From Amyelois transitella (lineage: Eukaryota; Arthropoda; Insecta; Lepidoptera; Pyralidae): 64,000 bases of DNA. This document shows, piece after piece, positions 1-9,125 of this stretch. Within the stretch, counting starts at the first letter, position 1, and each line of letters begins with the position of its first letter. The notes under the pieces were generated by a model. The model saw nothing but the letters and a program-made list of their open reading frames with translations, had not been told where the DNA came from and did no database searches. Both the position numbers and the translations under genes were made by a program. Location: positions 967,501 through 1,031,500 of the forward strand of contig NC_083523.1 in assembly GCF_032362555.1 (NCBI RefSeq), written 5' to 3'.

Positions 1-297
1 CATGTGAAAGAATATGCTGTTTTCTGATTGAATTAGCGGTTTCTTTAGTTTACATTGTGACATTGTACAATACAATACAAATTATTATCATTGTTGTCAC
101 CCATAATAAAATAAAATAGGTCAAACTTTTTAAGCCAACCAACCTTCAGTCACATATATATCATATATATATCATATATATGTCATATATCATATATGTA
201 TCTATTCAATGCACCTGAGGCCTACATGTCTAATTAAAAATATCTATACCCATAATAGATATATAATAATTATAATTTTCTATTTTTCATTTTTATT

Positions 298-524
298 TAT
301 CTTAACTAATATTATAAAGCTGAAGAGTTTGTTTGTTTGTTTGTTTGTTTGAACGCGCTAATCTCAGGAACTACTGGTTCGAATTGAAAAATTCTTTGTA
401 TAACATCACGCTGCAACTATAAGGAGCAAAGAAAAACGAAGATAATTATTCATCCTTGAGGGCTTCAATGATGCCCAAAATAACTATTCCACGCGGACGA
501 AGTCGCGGGCACAGCTATTTTATA
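298..524 (+). mobile_element. Non-autonomous Helitron (type with TTTGTTTG motif)
   Basis: ACTAATATTATAAAGCTGAA at the 5' side, ATCTCAGGAACTACTGGTTC inside, and GCGGACGAAGTCGCGGGCAC at the 3' side. Confidence 0.7.
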
Positions 525-616
525 ATAAGACACATTACGTAATTTTAGAAATAGTTTATTGTTATGTTTATATCTATTACAGCATTTAACTTTAATGTAG
601 GTACTTATACAAAAAT

Positions 617-849
617 GTGCCGTGTGGTTCCCGGCACCAATAGCAAAAAAGAATAGGACTACTCCATCTGCCTCCAATGGTTGTCGCAAAGGGCGACTAA
701 GGGATTGGCTTACAAAATTGGAATTGGCTCTATTTGAATCTCAATTTCATCATTGAAACAGCTGAACATGGCCTACCAGTATTTTCAAGACTGACAGCTC
801 TGTCTACCCCGCAGGGGATATAGGCGTGATAATATGTTTGTATGTATGT
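617..849 (+). mobile_element. SINE-A, near full length
   Basis: Head GTGCCGTGTGGTTCCCGG at 617 through the CTACCCCGCAGGGGA tail and TATGTATG end. Confidence 0.88.
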
Positions 850-968
850 AAAAAATTAAACATTAAGCCCAAAAATAAGTTACATCTAGTTTCTTAGAAA
901 ACATCCCACATGTTTTTCAAAGTGATGACATATACACTCTCTAATTGTTCACAATACCTCCCTTGCAG

Positions 969-1107
969 GTGGTGGAGCCGATAAACAGACTGCTGGAGAC
1001 TGTGCAGTTTGACTGCGTCTTCTACTCTCTGGATTGGCATCCCCCTGACCACGTGTCGTTCATAGACAACGTACACATGAGGGAGTTGCACCCCTCTTGT
1101 CCGGTCA
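969..1107 (+). CDS. Naam: Naam exon A (first exon in window)
   Basis: It follows a ccttgcag acceptor and reads from VVEPINRLLETV to HPSCP. Two donors are possible: GTCAGT at 1104 (phase 0) or GTGGGT at 1108 (phase 1). Each pairs in frame with a different acceptor of the next exon (3971 or 3978), so this junction is ambiguous by two residues. The upstream intron or exon lies in the first 968 bases or off the edge. Confidence 0.88.
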
Positions 1108-4100
1108 GTGGGTTTTTTTTTTTTTTTTTAATAAGCTTCTATGTGTCTTTGGTTATGGTGTGTTGTTATACATATACTCACGTCTGGCTTCGCACGGGTG
1201 CAAAATTCGGAAAAAATGTATAATCACTACATTAATAGTATAAAACAAAGTCGCTATTTTAGTCTGTTTGTCTGTATGCTTGAATCTTTAAAATTACGCA
1301 ACGGATTTTGATGCGGTTTTTTTTGTAACAGGTAGAGTGATTCAAGAGGAAGGTATTTATGTATAATAACATTTATAATTTTGCACCCGTGCGAAGCCGG
1401 GGCGGGTCGCTAGTGTATTATACAATAAATAATACTTAGTACATTATTTTTATAAATCCTGTAAGGTTAAGCCTGCGTACGCAATGTAAGCGGCAAGAAA
1501 TGTAAGAATTTACGACACCACATTAGAAACCCTGAAAATAACAGTATTTCTCCATTATTTAATAGATGTTATTATACATAAAAACCTTCCTCTTGAATCA
1601 CTCTACCTGTTACAAAAAACCGCATCAAAATCCGTTGCGTAATTTTAAAGATTTAAGCATACAGACAAACAGACTAAAATAGCGACTTTGTTTTATACTA
1701 TGTAGTGACTACGAATCCTTGGTTATGGTGTGTTATACATATAGTCACGTCTATATCCCTTGCGGGTTAGACTGAGCCAACGGTCTTGAAAAGACTGAAA
1801 GGATAGCTAAATTGAGCTGTATGGTTTTGTAATGGAATTGAGATTCAAATAGTGACAGGTTGCTAGCCCATCGCCTACTAGAAGAATACCAAGTTTATTT
1901 AGCCTATTCCTTAGTCGCCTTTTACGTCGTCACATTATGTGGCCATATCATATAAGTAGTTCTTCTCGGGCCTTTTCTGGTTTTGTTGAATAAATAGGTA
2001 AAATTTTAACCTCCAATTTTTTGATAAATATTTGGAACTGGACGTCATCCGCTTTAAAACCCTATCATAATGTAACAATCAATCCCGCAGGAACTCCGGG
2101 ATAAAAAGTAGCCTATGTGTTATTCTGGGTCTTCAGCTACCTGCATACCAAATTTCATCGTAATCGGTTTAGTAGTTTTTGCGTGAAACTGTAACTAACA
2201 TCCATACTGAATTACTCACAAACTTTCGCATTTAAAATATTAGTAGGATGTAAATCAGATACTCGGTGCCACCTATCAGCCAGTTGAAAGTGGTCGAATT
2301 TAATGGTCCTGTCTACCCCGTTAGTGTTAACGATAGAATTGAGATTCAAATAGTGATAGGTTGCTAGCCCATCGCCTAAACAAAGAATAACAAGTTTGTA
2401 AGCCTATCTTCACGACCTCCTATATATAGCCTAAAGCCTTTCTCGATAAATGGTATATTCAACACAAAAATAATTTTTCAACTCGAACCAGTAGTTCCTG
2501 AGATTAGCGCGTTCAAACAAACAAAGTAGTGTAGTTTGTTCCGCCGCTTCTTCTACACATGCGCTTTGGAAGCGGTAGTAGTTATAATTAGATTTAAGTT
2601 ATGTGACGTCAATAAGTGATACCTTGTATCCAATTTTGAAAATAAATCTATTCTATTCTATTCTATTCAAACTCTTCAGCTTTATAATATTAGTACCTAT
2701 AGATATTTTCCCCAAAGCCAAATAAACACAGCGTCACAACATCTCGAGTTCTAAACTCGGAATAGAACCCGTAACGCGTCGCTCGCACGCGACATTCGCT
2801 ACCCATTCAACTGCGTCAATCGAAAAAGATATTCTTGTATTGTATAACCTTTATTTATGCAAGTTTTATGGTTGTTTTATGTGCGGCATATCTAATTTTG
2901 CGATGTAACCCTTTCCGATTGATTTTTCTTTCAAAGGCCAGGGTTGAAACGTGGGGGTTGATTTCCATACTGTTTTGTGGAAACACACGAGGGAATTAAA
3001 GAAATTAAGCCGAACAGCTGAACGTGGCCATTCAGTCTTTTGCAACACTGTTGGCTCTGTCTACCTGTAGCGGCCGTTCAGCCTCCATGGACAAACACTC
3101 TTCGACTTTACAATTTAGATGACCAAAACCGACTGACAGACTTATGAGAAAAAGGACAATCGAGACTAAGACGAGACGACAATATGACATCTTGAACAGG
3201 CAAAATTCTGTTTTTATTTAGACTAGACTAGGGTAGAAAAAAGCGGGAAATTTTCTGGCTTTTTTCAAATTCCCTCGTATTTATACAAATTTTTACGAAA
3301 CTTTCAAGAAAGATAAGAATCAAATATTTCATGTTTTTTATTAATAAAACGGAAAAATACTATAGGAAAAGTATTGATTACCTTACAATATGCATCGTTG
3401 TTTTAAAAATTTGTAATTGTACATAGAATATATATATAGCTAGTTTTCCAATCGTTTTTTTTTTATTTTTCGAAACAAACGACGAAAATGTCAATAAAAC
3501 CGTTTTTTCCCCAAGGTTTTATTCTGATATATTTCAATGTAACAAACCAATAAAACGGTAAAAAACGAAAAAATGTTTCTTTCACCGAAAAAACAATTTT
3601 GTTTCTTTCGGAATTTTCAACGCTAGACTAGACCTAAAAGACCCTCGGCCCGTTCACTACCCCACAAGGGATATAGACGTGACCATAAATGTATGTACCT
3701 ACGTATGTATGTTTTCATCATATTAATTAACTAGCTGCTGCCCGCGACTTCGTCCGCGTAACCCACACTAAAAATGACGAAGTTTCATACAAACTTGCAA
3801 CCCCTATTTCACCCCCTTAGGAATAGAATTTCCAAAAATCTTAGTGGATCCCTCCTAATAAAAATCGACCTTCCTGCCAAATTTCATATTTATTGGCTCA
3901 GTAGATTTCGAGATTTCGTGATTCCTAAGTGAGTGTTTTTCGCTTTTATATATATAGATTTATGTCATAGATACCAGCCGATAAGGCTCAGGCGTATGAC
4001 ACGGTTATATTCGCTGGGCCACCGCCGATGAAGCAGAGACTCTGGCCCCGGCACTGCGTCCAGGACACTTGGGGGGCGGAGTTGCACAAGGATCTGAAGG

Positions 4101-7100
4101 TGAATAATTGTTGGTTTCTAGCAAAAAGAGAAAGTCTTTTTAGAACTTTGCTTATTGAACTGTACCTACGTTCTTACAGAGCTTCGTTAAAATTGATTTG
4201 CAGTTTAGCCGTTAAAGCGACACATACATACTCTCTTGTGTACATTTTTTTCTTACGGGGTAGACAGAGCCAACAGTCTCGCGAAGAATGAAAGGCCACT
4301 TTCAGATGTATGGCTCAAAGATGGAATTGAGATTGAAATAGTGACAGGGGTAGTTGCCGGCACTTATACAAAAACGGAGTAGGATCACTCCATCTCTTTC
4401 TCATGGATGTCGTAGAAGGCGACTTAGGTATAGGCTTATAAACTTTGGACTCTTTTTAAGCGATGGGCTTGCAACCTGTCACTATTTGAAATTGCTATCA
4501 TTTGGCCGAACAGCTGAACGTAGCCTATAAGTCTTGTCAAGACTGTTGGCTCTGTCTACCCCGCAAGGGATATCCATTAACTATATGTATCCTATGTAGG
4601 TACGTAAAGAGCTAAGGGTAAAAGCTAGTTATGTAATAGAGTGTTAATTATTTTAATATATTTTTTTAAGGTAGTAGAAGGCGCCGTGAAAGTGTACAAA
4701 GGGACAAATCCCGAAGTGGACTCCTACTCAGTGTTTTGGGACAACAAGAAGTTGACCGACACAAGTCTCATTTCTCAGCTGAGGATGCGGGGAGCGACAG
4801 ACATCTTTATATGCGGACTGGCTTATGATGTCTGTGTTGGTAAGTATTTATGACATCTATACTAATCTATATATATAAAAGCGAAAAACACTCACTTAGG
4901 AATCACGAAATCTCGTAGTCTAATGAGCCAATAAAGATGAAATTTGGCAGGAAGGTAGATTTTAATTAGGAGGGATCCACTAAGAAAGGACTTTTGGAAA
5001 TTCTATTCCTAAGGGGGTGAAATAGGGATTGCAAGTTTGTATGAAACTTCGTCATTTTTAGTGTGAGTTACGCAGACGAAGTCGCGGGCAACAGCTAGTA
5101 TATTATAAAGCTGAACAGTTTGTTTGTTTATTTTGTTTGTTTGTTTGGTTCGAATTGAAAAATGATTTTTGCAAACAGCTGAACCTGGCCTGTCAGCCTT
5201 TTAAGGTTGCAGGTTCTGTCTACCCCGCAAGGTGTATAGACGTGACTATATGGATGGATGGATTACCTTGATATTTTCAGGCGCAACGATAGCTGACGCC
5301 CTATCGATCGGCTACCGCGCCATACTCATTGAGGACGCTAGCCGCGGTGTGGACCTCGCCGACATAGAGAAGACAAAGTCGAGCATAGTGAACAACAACG
5401 GGGTCATTGTCAACTCGGACGAGGTAATTGTATAGTTCAATGTACATGAATATAGCTATATAGTCACGTCTTGCGGGGTAGACACGGCCAATAGTCTTGA
5501 AAATATTGAGAGAAAGGTTGCTAGCCCGTCGCCCACAAGAATAATCTGAAGTTGTAAAGCCTATCCCTTAGTCGCCTTTTACGACGTCCATGGAAATGAT
5601 ATGGAGTGTTATTTTAAAGTGCCGGAAACCACACGTTGATATAGGTATTATGGAGTTAAACTCGCCGTCGACATAGAGAAGACAAAGTCGAGTATAGTGA
5701 ACAACAACGGGGTCATTGTCAACTCGGACGAGGTAATTGTATACTTCAATGTACTGAATTGTTATACATAAATATATATAGTCACGTATATATCTCTTGC
5801 GGGGAAGGCAGATCTAACATATTGAAAGGTCACGCATGGATTCGAGATTCAAATAGTGACAGGTTTCTAGCCTAGCTTAACAACTTCAGATTATTCTTGT
5901 GGGCGATAGCCCTTAGTCGCCTTTTACGAAGTCCATTGGAAAGATGTGGAGTGGTTCTTCTCTAAAGGGCCGGGAATCACACGGTGAAATATTATTATGG
6001 AGTTAAACTCGCTGCCGTCATAGAGAAGACAAAGTCGAGCATAGTGAACAACAACGGGGTCATTGTCAACTCGGACGAGGTAATTGTATACTTCAATGTA
6101 CATGAATATAGGTATATAGTCACGTCTTGCGGGGTAGACACGGCCAATAGTCTTGAAAATATTGAGAAACAGGTTGCTAGCCCGTCGCCCACAAGAATAA
6201 TCTGAAGTTGTTAAGCCTATCCCTTAGTCGCCTTTTACGAAGTCCATTGGAAAGATGTGGAGTGGTTCTTCTCTAAAGGGCCAGAAACCACACGGTGAAA
6301 TATTATTATGGAGTTAAACTCGCCGACATAGAGAAGACAAAGTCGAGCATAGTGAACAACAACGGGGTCATTGTCAACTCGGACGAGGTAATTGTATAAT
6401 TCAATGTACATGATATATACGAGATATATACGTGACTATATCCTACTACTATTATAAAGGCGAAAGTTTGCATGGATGTATGGATGTTTGTTACTCTTTC
6501 ACGCAAAAACTACTGAACCGATTACCATGAAATTTGGTATGTAGGTAGCTGAAGACCCAGAATAACACATAGGCTACTTTTTATCCCGGAGTTCCCGCGG
6601 GATTGATAGGGTTTCCATGCGGACGAAGTCGCGGGCGGCCTCTAGTTATATATATATGTATATGTCTTGAAAATATTGAAAGGTCACGCATTAATTCGAG
6701 ATTCAAATAGTGACAGGTTTCTTGCCCTTCGCCCACAAGAATAATCTGAAGTTGTTAAGGCTATCCCTTAGTCGGTTTTTACGACGTCCATGGAAATGAT
6801 ATGGAGTGTTATTTTAAAGTGCCGGAAACCACACGTTGATATAGGTATTATGGAGTTAAACTCGCCGTCGACATAGAGAAGACAAAGTCGAGTATAGTGA
6901 ACAACAACGGGGTCATTGTCAACTCGGACGAGGTAATTGTATACTTCAATGTACATGATATATATTGTATATATATATATAAAATCACGCCTCTTTCCCG
7001 GAGGGGTAGGCAGAGACTACCTCTTTCCACTTGCCACGATCTCTGCATATTTCCTTCGCTTCATCCACATTCAATGTACATGATATATACGAGATATATA

Positions 7101-7103
7101 CGT

Positions 7104-7149
<46 letters not shown>

Positions 7150-8526
7150 GTATGTATATGTCTTAAAAATATTGAAAGGTCACGCATGGATTCGAGATTC
7201 AAATAGTGACAGGTTGCTAGCCCGTCGCCCACAAGAATAATCTGAAGTTGTTAAGCCTATCCCTTAGTCGCTTTTTACAAAGTCCATGGGAAAGATATGG
7301 AGTGGTTCTTCTCTAAAGTGCCGGAAACCACACGTTGATATATTATGGAGTTAAACTCGCCGCCGACATAGAGAAGACAAAATCCAGCATAGTGAACAAC
7401 AACGGGGTCATTGTCAACTCGGACGAGGTAATTGTATACTTCAATGTACATGATATATATTATATATATATATATATATAAAATCACGCCTCTTTCCCGG
7501 AGGGGTAGGCAGAGACTACCTCTTTCCACTTGCCACGATCTCTGCATATTTCCTTCGCTTCATCCACATTCAATGTACATGATATATACGTGACTATATA
7601 TATATATGTATGTATATGTCTTAAAAATATTGAAAGGTCACGCATGGATTCGAGATTCAAATAGTGATAAGTTGCTAGCCCGTCGCCCACAAGAATAATC
7701 TGAAGTTGTTAAGGCTATCCCTTAGCCGCTTTTTACGAAGTCCATGGAAATGATATGGAGTGGTTCTTCTCTAAAGGGCCGGGAATCACACGGTGAAATA
7801 TTATTATGGAGTTAAACTCATCGACATAGAGAAGACAAAATCCAGCATAGTGAACAACAATGGGGTCATTGTCAACTCGGACGAGGTAATTGTATACTTC
7901 AATGTACTGAAATGTATATATATAGTCACGTATATATCTCTTGCGGGGAAGGCAGATCTAACATATTGAAAGGTCACGCATGGATTCGAGATTCAAATAG
8001 TGACAGGTTTCTAGCCTAGCTTAACAACTTCAGATTATTCTTGTGGGCGATAGCCCTTAGTCGCCTTTTACGAAGTCCATTGGAAAGATATGGAGTGGTT
8101 CGGAAACCACACGGTGAAATATTATTATGGAGTTAAACTCACCGTCATACGAGGTATATATACTTCAATGTACATAAATATATATATAGTCACGTATATA
8201 TCTCTTGCGGGGAAGGCAGATCTAACAGTCTTGAAAATACTGAAAGGCCAGCTGTCAGCTGTTCAGTCTTTTCAAGACTGTTGGCTCTGTCTAGCCCACA
8301 AGGGATATAGACGTGACCATATATATGTATGTCATTCCATTATAAAGCCACACAGAATTGAACGTGGCCTCACAGACTTTTTAAGACTGTTGACTAACGT
8401 CTGATTATAGAAATGTATGTATGTATGTTTCAGGTGCTAGCAATGGTGGAAGGTCGTGACCGACGACCCGAGTTGGGCTACAAATTGGCCATGGAGCTTA
8501 AGAACGCTATGGAAGACGAACAGTGA
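969..8526 (+). CDS. Naam: Nicotinamidase (Naam-type), last five exons of a gene cut by the window edge
   Basis: Nicotinamidase hydrolyses nicotinamide to nicotinic acid and ammonia in the NAD salvage route of invertebrates. Five exons with GT-AG borders and matching phases (969-1107, 3978-4099, 4671-4839, 5281-5423, 8434-8526) read through as one protein of the isochorismatase fold. Recognisable stretches include FYSLDWHPPDHVSF (substrate/metal pocket), AGPPPMKQRLWPRHCVQDTW, KGTNPEVDSYSVFWDN and ICGLAYDVCVGATIADAL, in which the Cys of YDVCV is the catalytic nucleophile, and finally GRDRRPELGYKLAMEL. This matches the order seen in fly Naam. The N-terminal part with the catalytic Asp (and any EF-hand region) must lie to the left of the window. 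Family assignment rests on motif recognition; no search was run. Confidence 0.93.
1223..1413 (+). mobile_element. Small Helitron-like element
   Basis: Ends CCGGGGCGGGTCGCTAG, a CTAG end typical of these elements. An inverted relative lies at 1565-1710. Confidence 0.6.
1565..1710 (-). mobile_element. Inverted, truncated copy of the element at 1223-1413
   Basis: CCTCTTGAATCACTCTACCT and AGCGACTTTGTTTTATACTA are exact reverse complements of the other copy. Confidence 0.7.
1735..1975 (-). mobile_element. SINE-A, head decayed
   Basis: Tail CACGTCTATATCCCTTGCGG at the left, body to the GTCGCCTTTTACG part, degraded head. In the first intron of the Naam portion. Confidence 0.8.
2060..2252 (-). mobile_element. 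Non-autonomous Helitron, 3' end lost
   Basis: CAGGAACTCCGGGATAAAAA, TTATTCTGGGTCTTCAGCTA and AATATTAGTAGGA. Confidence 0.75.
2425..2705 (-). mobile_element. Helitron fragment split by a (TTCTA)n-tailed element
   Basis: Left part to GCGTTCAAACAAACAAA (about 2524), right part from AAACTCTTCAGCTTTATAAT (about 2667). The element between (2525-2668) ends TTCTATTCTATTC. Confidence 0.75.
3731..3960 (-). mobile_element. Non-autonomous Helitron upstream of Naam exon B
   Basis: CTAG at 3731 is the 3' end; the 5' end is the TATATATAGATT at 3960. Over about 230 bp it is a near-perfect reverse complement of 4864-5098. Confidence 0.85.
3978..4099 (+). CDS. Naam: Naam exon B
   Basis: Reads DKAQAYDTVIFAG, then PPPMKQRLWPRHCVQDTWG, then AELHKDLK, and ends at donor GTGAAT. 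The acceptor is either ataccag (exon start 3978, phase 1) or tcatag (start 3971, phase 0). Both are weak because the sequence just before is the end of an inserted Helitron (3731-3960), so branch point and polypyrimidine signals must lie within the transposon. Confidence 0.88.
4228..4346 (-). mobile_element. SINE-A, truncated
   Basis: Tail and middle only, lying head to head with the next copy. Confidence 0.75.
4353..4581 (+). mobile_element. SINE-A, near full length
   Basis: Runs from GCCGGCAC to CTACCCCGCAAGGGATAT. In the intron between Naam exons B and C. Confidence 0.82.
4671..4839 (+). CDS. Naam: Naam exon C, containing the catalytic cysteine
   Basis: Preceded by a T-rich tract and AAG acceptor, followed by donor GTAAGT (phase 1). 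It encodes VVEGAVKVYKGTNPEVDSYS and continues to ICGLAYDVCVG. The cysteine in YDVCV is the expected nucleophile of the isochorismatase-fold amidases. An oppositely oriented Helitron starts only 25 bp after the donor. Confidence 0.93.
4864..5098 (+). mobile_element. Non-autonomous Helitron downstream of Naam exon C
   Basis: 5' TCTATATATATAAAAGCG to 3' GGGCAACAGCTAG, flanked by A and T as expected of Helitron insertion. Confidence 0.88.
5173..5262 (+). mobile_element. SINE-A 3' fragment before Naam exon D
   Basis: ACAGCTGAACCTGGCC to GGATGGATGG tail, ending close to the exon D acceptor. Confidence 0.75.
5281..5423 (+). CDS. Naam: Naam exon D
   Basis: Acceptor atattttcag, donor GTAATT, phase 1 to phase 0. 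It encodes ATIADALSIGYRAILIEDAS followed by RGVDLADIEKTKSSIV and ends NSDE. A truncated SINE-A copy ends about 16 bp before the acceptor. The last 63 bp (5361-5423) is the source of the duplicated fragments downstream. Confidence 0.93.
5670..5732 (+). pseudogene. Duplicated 3' end of Naam exon D, copy 2
   Basis: Identical to 5361-5423 except one synonymous change (AGC to AGT), with the GTAATT donor kept. No convincing 3' splice site lies before it; the only in-phase AG is in tatggag at about 5655. Confidence 0.85.
6017..6079 (+). pseudogene. Duplicated 3' end of Naam exon D, copy 3
   Basis: Coding stretch identical to the source from the second codon on. The first codon reads GTC rather than GAC, probably through a small in-frame length change beside it. 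Donor GTAATT is kept. Confidence 0.85.
6325..6387 (+). pseudogene. Duplicated 3' end of Naam exon D, copy 4
   Basis: All 63 bp and the donor are identical to the source exon, which indicates a very recent copy or gene conversion. A Helitron inserted about 50 bp downstream. Confidence 0.87.
6439..6646 (+). mobile_element. Non-autonomous Helitron inserted in exon-array unit 4
   Basis: 5' TCCTACTACTATTATAAAGG to 3' CGCGGGCGGCCTCTAG. No other array unit carries it. Confidence 0.87.
6870..6932 (+). pseudogene. Duplicated 3' end of Naam exon D, copy 5
   Basis: Same sequence as copy 2 (AGT variant). The surrounding stretch 6781-6955 matches 5581-5755 base for base as far as I can read, exactly 1200 bp apart. 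Confidence 0.87.
6983..7074 (-). mobile_element. LINE 3' tail inside array unit 5
   Basis: CACGCCTCTTTCCCGGAGGG to CTTCGCTTCATCCACATTCA. The same insertion is present in unit 6 at 7480-7570. Confidence 0.8.
7105..7150. repeat. (TA)n microsatellite in the exon array
   Basis: An almost pure TA run over about 45 bp; shorter runs occur in the neighbouring units. Confidence 0.85.
7365..7427 (+). pseudogene. Duplicated 3' end of Naam exon D, copy 6
   Basis: Two synonymous changes relative to the source (AAG to AAA, TCG to TCC), donor kept. It shares a LINE-tail insertion with copy 5, so these two units duplicated after that insertion. Confidence 0.86.
7480..7570 (-). mobile_element. LINE 3' tail inside array unit 6
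   Basis: Duplicate of 6983-7074, essentially identical, so copied with the unit and not inserted independently. Confidence 0.8.
7823..7885 (+). pseudogene. Duplicated 3' end of Naam exon D, copy 7
   Basis: Carries the AAA/TCC pair of copy 6 plus AAC to AAT, all synonymous. The downstream SINE part contains the same short inverted segment as the unit after copy 2. Confidence 0.85.
8176..8330. mobile_element. Inverted pair of SINE-A tails
   Basis: A minus tail (8176-8256) meets a plus tail (8262-8330) at the CAGCTGTCAGCTG junction. Confidence 0.7.
8355..8429 (+). mobile_element. SINE-A 3' fragment abutting Naam exon E acceptor
   Basis: CGTGGCCTCACAGAC, AAGACTGTTGAC and ATGTATGTATGTATGT, then TTCAG and the exon. 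Confidence 0.65.
8434..8526 (+). CDS. Naam: Naam terminal exon E
   Basis: Begins after tgtttcag and encodes VLAMVEGRDRRPELGYKLAM plus ELKNAMEDEQ and a TGA stop. Phase 0 fits exon D. The GRDRRPELGYKLAMEL stretch is the C-terminal signature of insect nicotinamidases. The acceptor lies four bases after the (ATGT)n tail of a SINE-A copy. Confidence 0.93.
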   Translation: MLAMVEGRDRRPELGYKLAMELKNAMEDEQ

Positions 8527-9125
8527 ACACCCTGTATTTAGTTAAGTTATTTATTTTTTATTTTTTTTATTGTTATAATGGCGTAAAATGAAGATCGCTC
8601 CGTCTAAGAAACTTTAAAATTCTAATGCCCTTCGCCAGCATTAAGGTAACGTTAAAAAATTATAGTTATATAGTTTATAACGTACGAACCATGAGCATCC
8701 TGTATCAGTTGAGTTAAAACGGGGAAGGGAGTTGACCAGTGAACACCCTGTGTTAGGTTAGGTAGGTACCTATTTATTTTATTTATTCGATTTTAATTTT
8801 AAAGATGGCGTCGCAAGAAGAGTTAAAATGGGGGAGGGAGGGGGTGTTAATTGATAATGCGGTCGACTGTACAAAACTTAGTACAAACTTGTTTGCGATT
8901 TTTATTTTAACAGATATTTTTTACCAAACAAGAAGTTATGAAACACGAACAGTTAGCGCTCGATCCTAAACTAATCTGAAAATCCTATATTACCTATATG
9001 TTTACTCTATCGTGATAATTATATTAGCATTTTTTTTTGCTTAACCTTTTTTAGAAAAGGAGGTTTGAAAAATAGGGCTGTATGTATTTTGTGATTTATT
9101 TTTTTGTTTAAATAAATAAATGCGT
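8527..9125 (+). other. Probable 3' untranslated region of Naam
   Basis: Follows the TGA stop. It contains a diverged internal duplication: the CAGTGAACACCCTGT stretch at the stop codon (8521) recurs at 8739, each followed by a TTATTTATTTTATT run and a GATGGCGT/AATGGCGT motif. An AATAAATAAA string near 9110 is a plausible polyadenylation signal. Confidence 0.5.

Larger units (their letters stand above)
5354..8165 (+). repeat. Tandem array of partial Naam exon D plus SINE-derived intron sequence (about eight units)
   Basis: Each unit begins near CTCGCC-GACATAGAGAAG, carries the last 63 bp of exon D and its GTAATT donor, then a minus-oriented SINE-A copy, and runs to the next TTAAACTCGCC. Exon-fragment starts are at 5361 (the real exon), 5670, 6017, 6325, 6870, 7365 and 7823. 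An eighth unit near 8131-8165 has lost the coding part. Spacing is 309, 347, 308, 545, 495 and 458 bp. The longer units contain extra insertions: a Helitron at 6439-6646 and a LINE tail at 6983-7074 and 7480-7570. Confidence 0.9.

Noticed and set aside
3216..3634. Possible insertion flanked by TAGACTAGA repeats
   Set aside because: No inverted ends, tail or second copy in the window; the flanking repeat may be chance.
5984..6205. 73-codon frame covering an exon D fragment
   Set aside because: It is the duplicated exon end plus SINE; treated as part of the array and not as an independent gene.
6897..7547. Several 65-90-codon frames on both strands around 7 kb
   Set aside because: They run through SINE, LINE tail and TA repeats.
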